A stretch of 64,000 nucleotides of DNA from Paenibacillus montaniterrae (GTDB taxonomy: Bacteria; Bacillota; Bacilli; Paenibacillales; Paenibacillaceae). Positions 63,327-64,000 of this stretch are shown here, piece after piece. How positions within the stretch are numbered: the stretch's first letter is position 1; every line of letters begins with the position of its first letter. The position numbers and the translations under genes were made by a program. The DNA lies in contig NZ_BOSE01000007.1 in NCBI RefSeq assembly GCF_018403185.1, positions 1 to 64,000 of the forward strand, given 5' to 3'. The notes beneath the pieces were generated by a model. That model saw nothing but the letters and a program-made list of their open reading frames with translations, was not told the DNA's origin and did no database searches.

Positions 63327-64000
63327 CCGATTGCCTCCTTCGATACCTTCGATTCATTCGATTCATTCGTTTGCTCAGATGACTGCTGGGCATTGGCCGC
63401 AACACCATGCCCCGTCGTTGCTAGAAATACTTCGTCAAGCGTCGGCTTCTGAACGCTTAATTCGGCAAGCCTGATTCCCTCCTCGCGAATCGCGATCAAC
63501 AGGTCTGCAACTCTGTCCGCATCCGCCATCGGAGCCGTGAACTTTCCGGCTTCCGCTGACAGGCTTGCTTCCACCTTAAGCACTCGCTCGATAATTTGCC
63601 GGGCCTTCTCGCTCTGCAGCGGATTTTGCACCCGCAGATGGAGCGAGGACATGCCTACAGAAGCTTTCAGCTCATCCACCGTGCCTTCCGCCACGACTCG
63701 CCCGTGATCGATGACCGCAATTCGGTCAGCCAATTGATCTGCTTCGTCAAGATATTGCGTCGTCAGCAGAACGGTCGAGCCCGTCTTCACCAGCCGACGT
63801 ATTGTCTCCCACATTTGCGTTCGCGTTCGTGGATCAAGCCCGGTCGTTGGCTCGTCAAGGAAAATAAGCGGCGGCTGAGCAATCAAGCTTGCTGCAAGGT
63901 CTAGCCGACGACGCATGCCGCCCGAAAAGTTTTTCAGCGGTCGCTTGGCCGCTTCCATTAAACCGAACTCCTCCAGCAGCTCGCTTGCTTTACGACGAGC
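63323..64000 (-). CDS. ABC exporter ATPase, DrrA-like, 5' end beyond the window
   Basis: The visible part starts inside the ABC domain: signature FSGGMRRRLDLAASL, Walker B IFLDEPTTGLD, switch His replaced by LLTTQYLDEADQ as usual in DrrA. The C-terminal DrrA extension is present (LSVQKPTLDEVFLATTG), followed by a Ser/Asn/Glu-rich tail coded by GATTCATTC-type repeats. The reading frame continues through 64000, so the Walker A part lies outside. It is the first visible gene of an exporter and two-component operon. Confidence 0.93.
   Translation of the reverse strand, partial: ARRKASELLEEFGLMEAAKRPLKNFSGGMRRRLDLAASLIAQPPLIFLDEPTTGLDPRTRTQMWETIRRLVKTGSTVLLTTQYLDEADQLADRIAVIDHGRVVAEGTVDELKASVGMSSLHLRVQNPLQSEKARQIIERVLKVEASLSAEAGKFTAPMADADRVADLLIAIREEGIRLAELSVQKPTLDEVFLATTGHGVAANAQQSSEQTNESNESKVSKEAIG

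Noticed and set aside
1..64000. tRNA, rRNA, known riboswitches, prophage genes
   Set aside because: I looked for these patterns and found none that I could support.

Overview
Everything below was read by eye from the sequence; no database search, folding program or alignment tool was run. The window looks like chromosome of a Paenibacillus-type Bacillota. The reasons are GGAGG-like ribosome binding sites with frequent TTG/GTG starts, many AraC and LacI carbohydrate regulators, ABC sugar transporters without their own ATPase gene, a giant S-layer-anchored (SLH) glycanase, and PerR and Fur boxes of Bacillus type. Most of the window is of moderate G+C, with AT-rich islets at about 10.8-12.5 kb and 32.6-33.4 kb.

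Layout. 0-3 kb: trxB behind a promoter embedded in a large inverted repeat. 1.8-7.4 kb: an operon of an SsuD-like flavin monooxygenase and a sugar-type ABC importer (binding protein and two permeases), with a divergent AraC regulator. 7.4-9.7 kb: LysR regulator divergent from purA. 10.0-12.5 kb: a decayed ISL3-type transposase and two unrecognised AT-rich genes. 12.7-32.4 kb: a proposed alpha-glucan (probably alpha-1,3-glucan) utilisation locus. It holds two GH87-like secreted enzymes (one of 2139 residues with SLH domains), a cytoplasmic GH31 alpha-glucosidase, a MalEFG-type importer, and two paralogous LacI regulators at its ends. 33.5-36.2 kb: siderophore-binding lipoprotein with a Fur box and an AraC/binding-protein fusion of Btr type. 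36.2-42.6 kb: Nudix hydrolase, phosphorothioate-DNA-type HNH endonuclease, acyl-CoA dehydrogenase homologue, M23 lipoprotein and a two-component system. 42.8-45.8 kb: LacI regulator plus GH15-type glucoamylase. 46-50.3 kb: Dps with a PerR box, LysR with a MetX-like hydrolase, and a TetR-SRPBCC-VOC operon. 51.3-59.4 kb: FAH-family hydrolase, ABC-F ATPase, fumC, kdgA, Bcr/CflA exporter, uppP. 59.8-64 kb: KapD-like exonuclease, then a DrrAB-type exporter with its two-component system, cut by the window end.

The most unusual content is non-coding. A family of structured repeats of about 170 bp (family 1) occurs about 19 times at seven loci, mostly in tandem arrays with a period near 185 bp. Each copy is closed by terminal inverted repeats and holds nested stems. 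Stem sequences differ between copies, but pairing is mostly kept by compensatory and G-U changes, while loop lengths vary and destroy any reading frame. Several copies run into the stop codons of neighbouring genes. Two further palindromic repeat families are present: family 2 lies directly before two family-1 arrays, and family 3 brackets the GH87 gene pair. Family 1 is my best candidate for an undescribed element or structured RNA.
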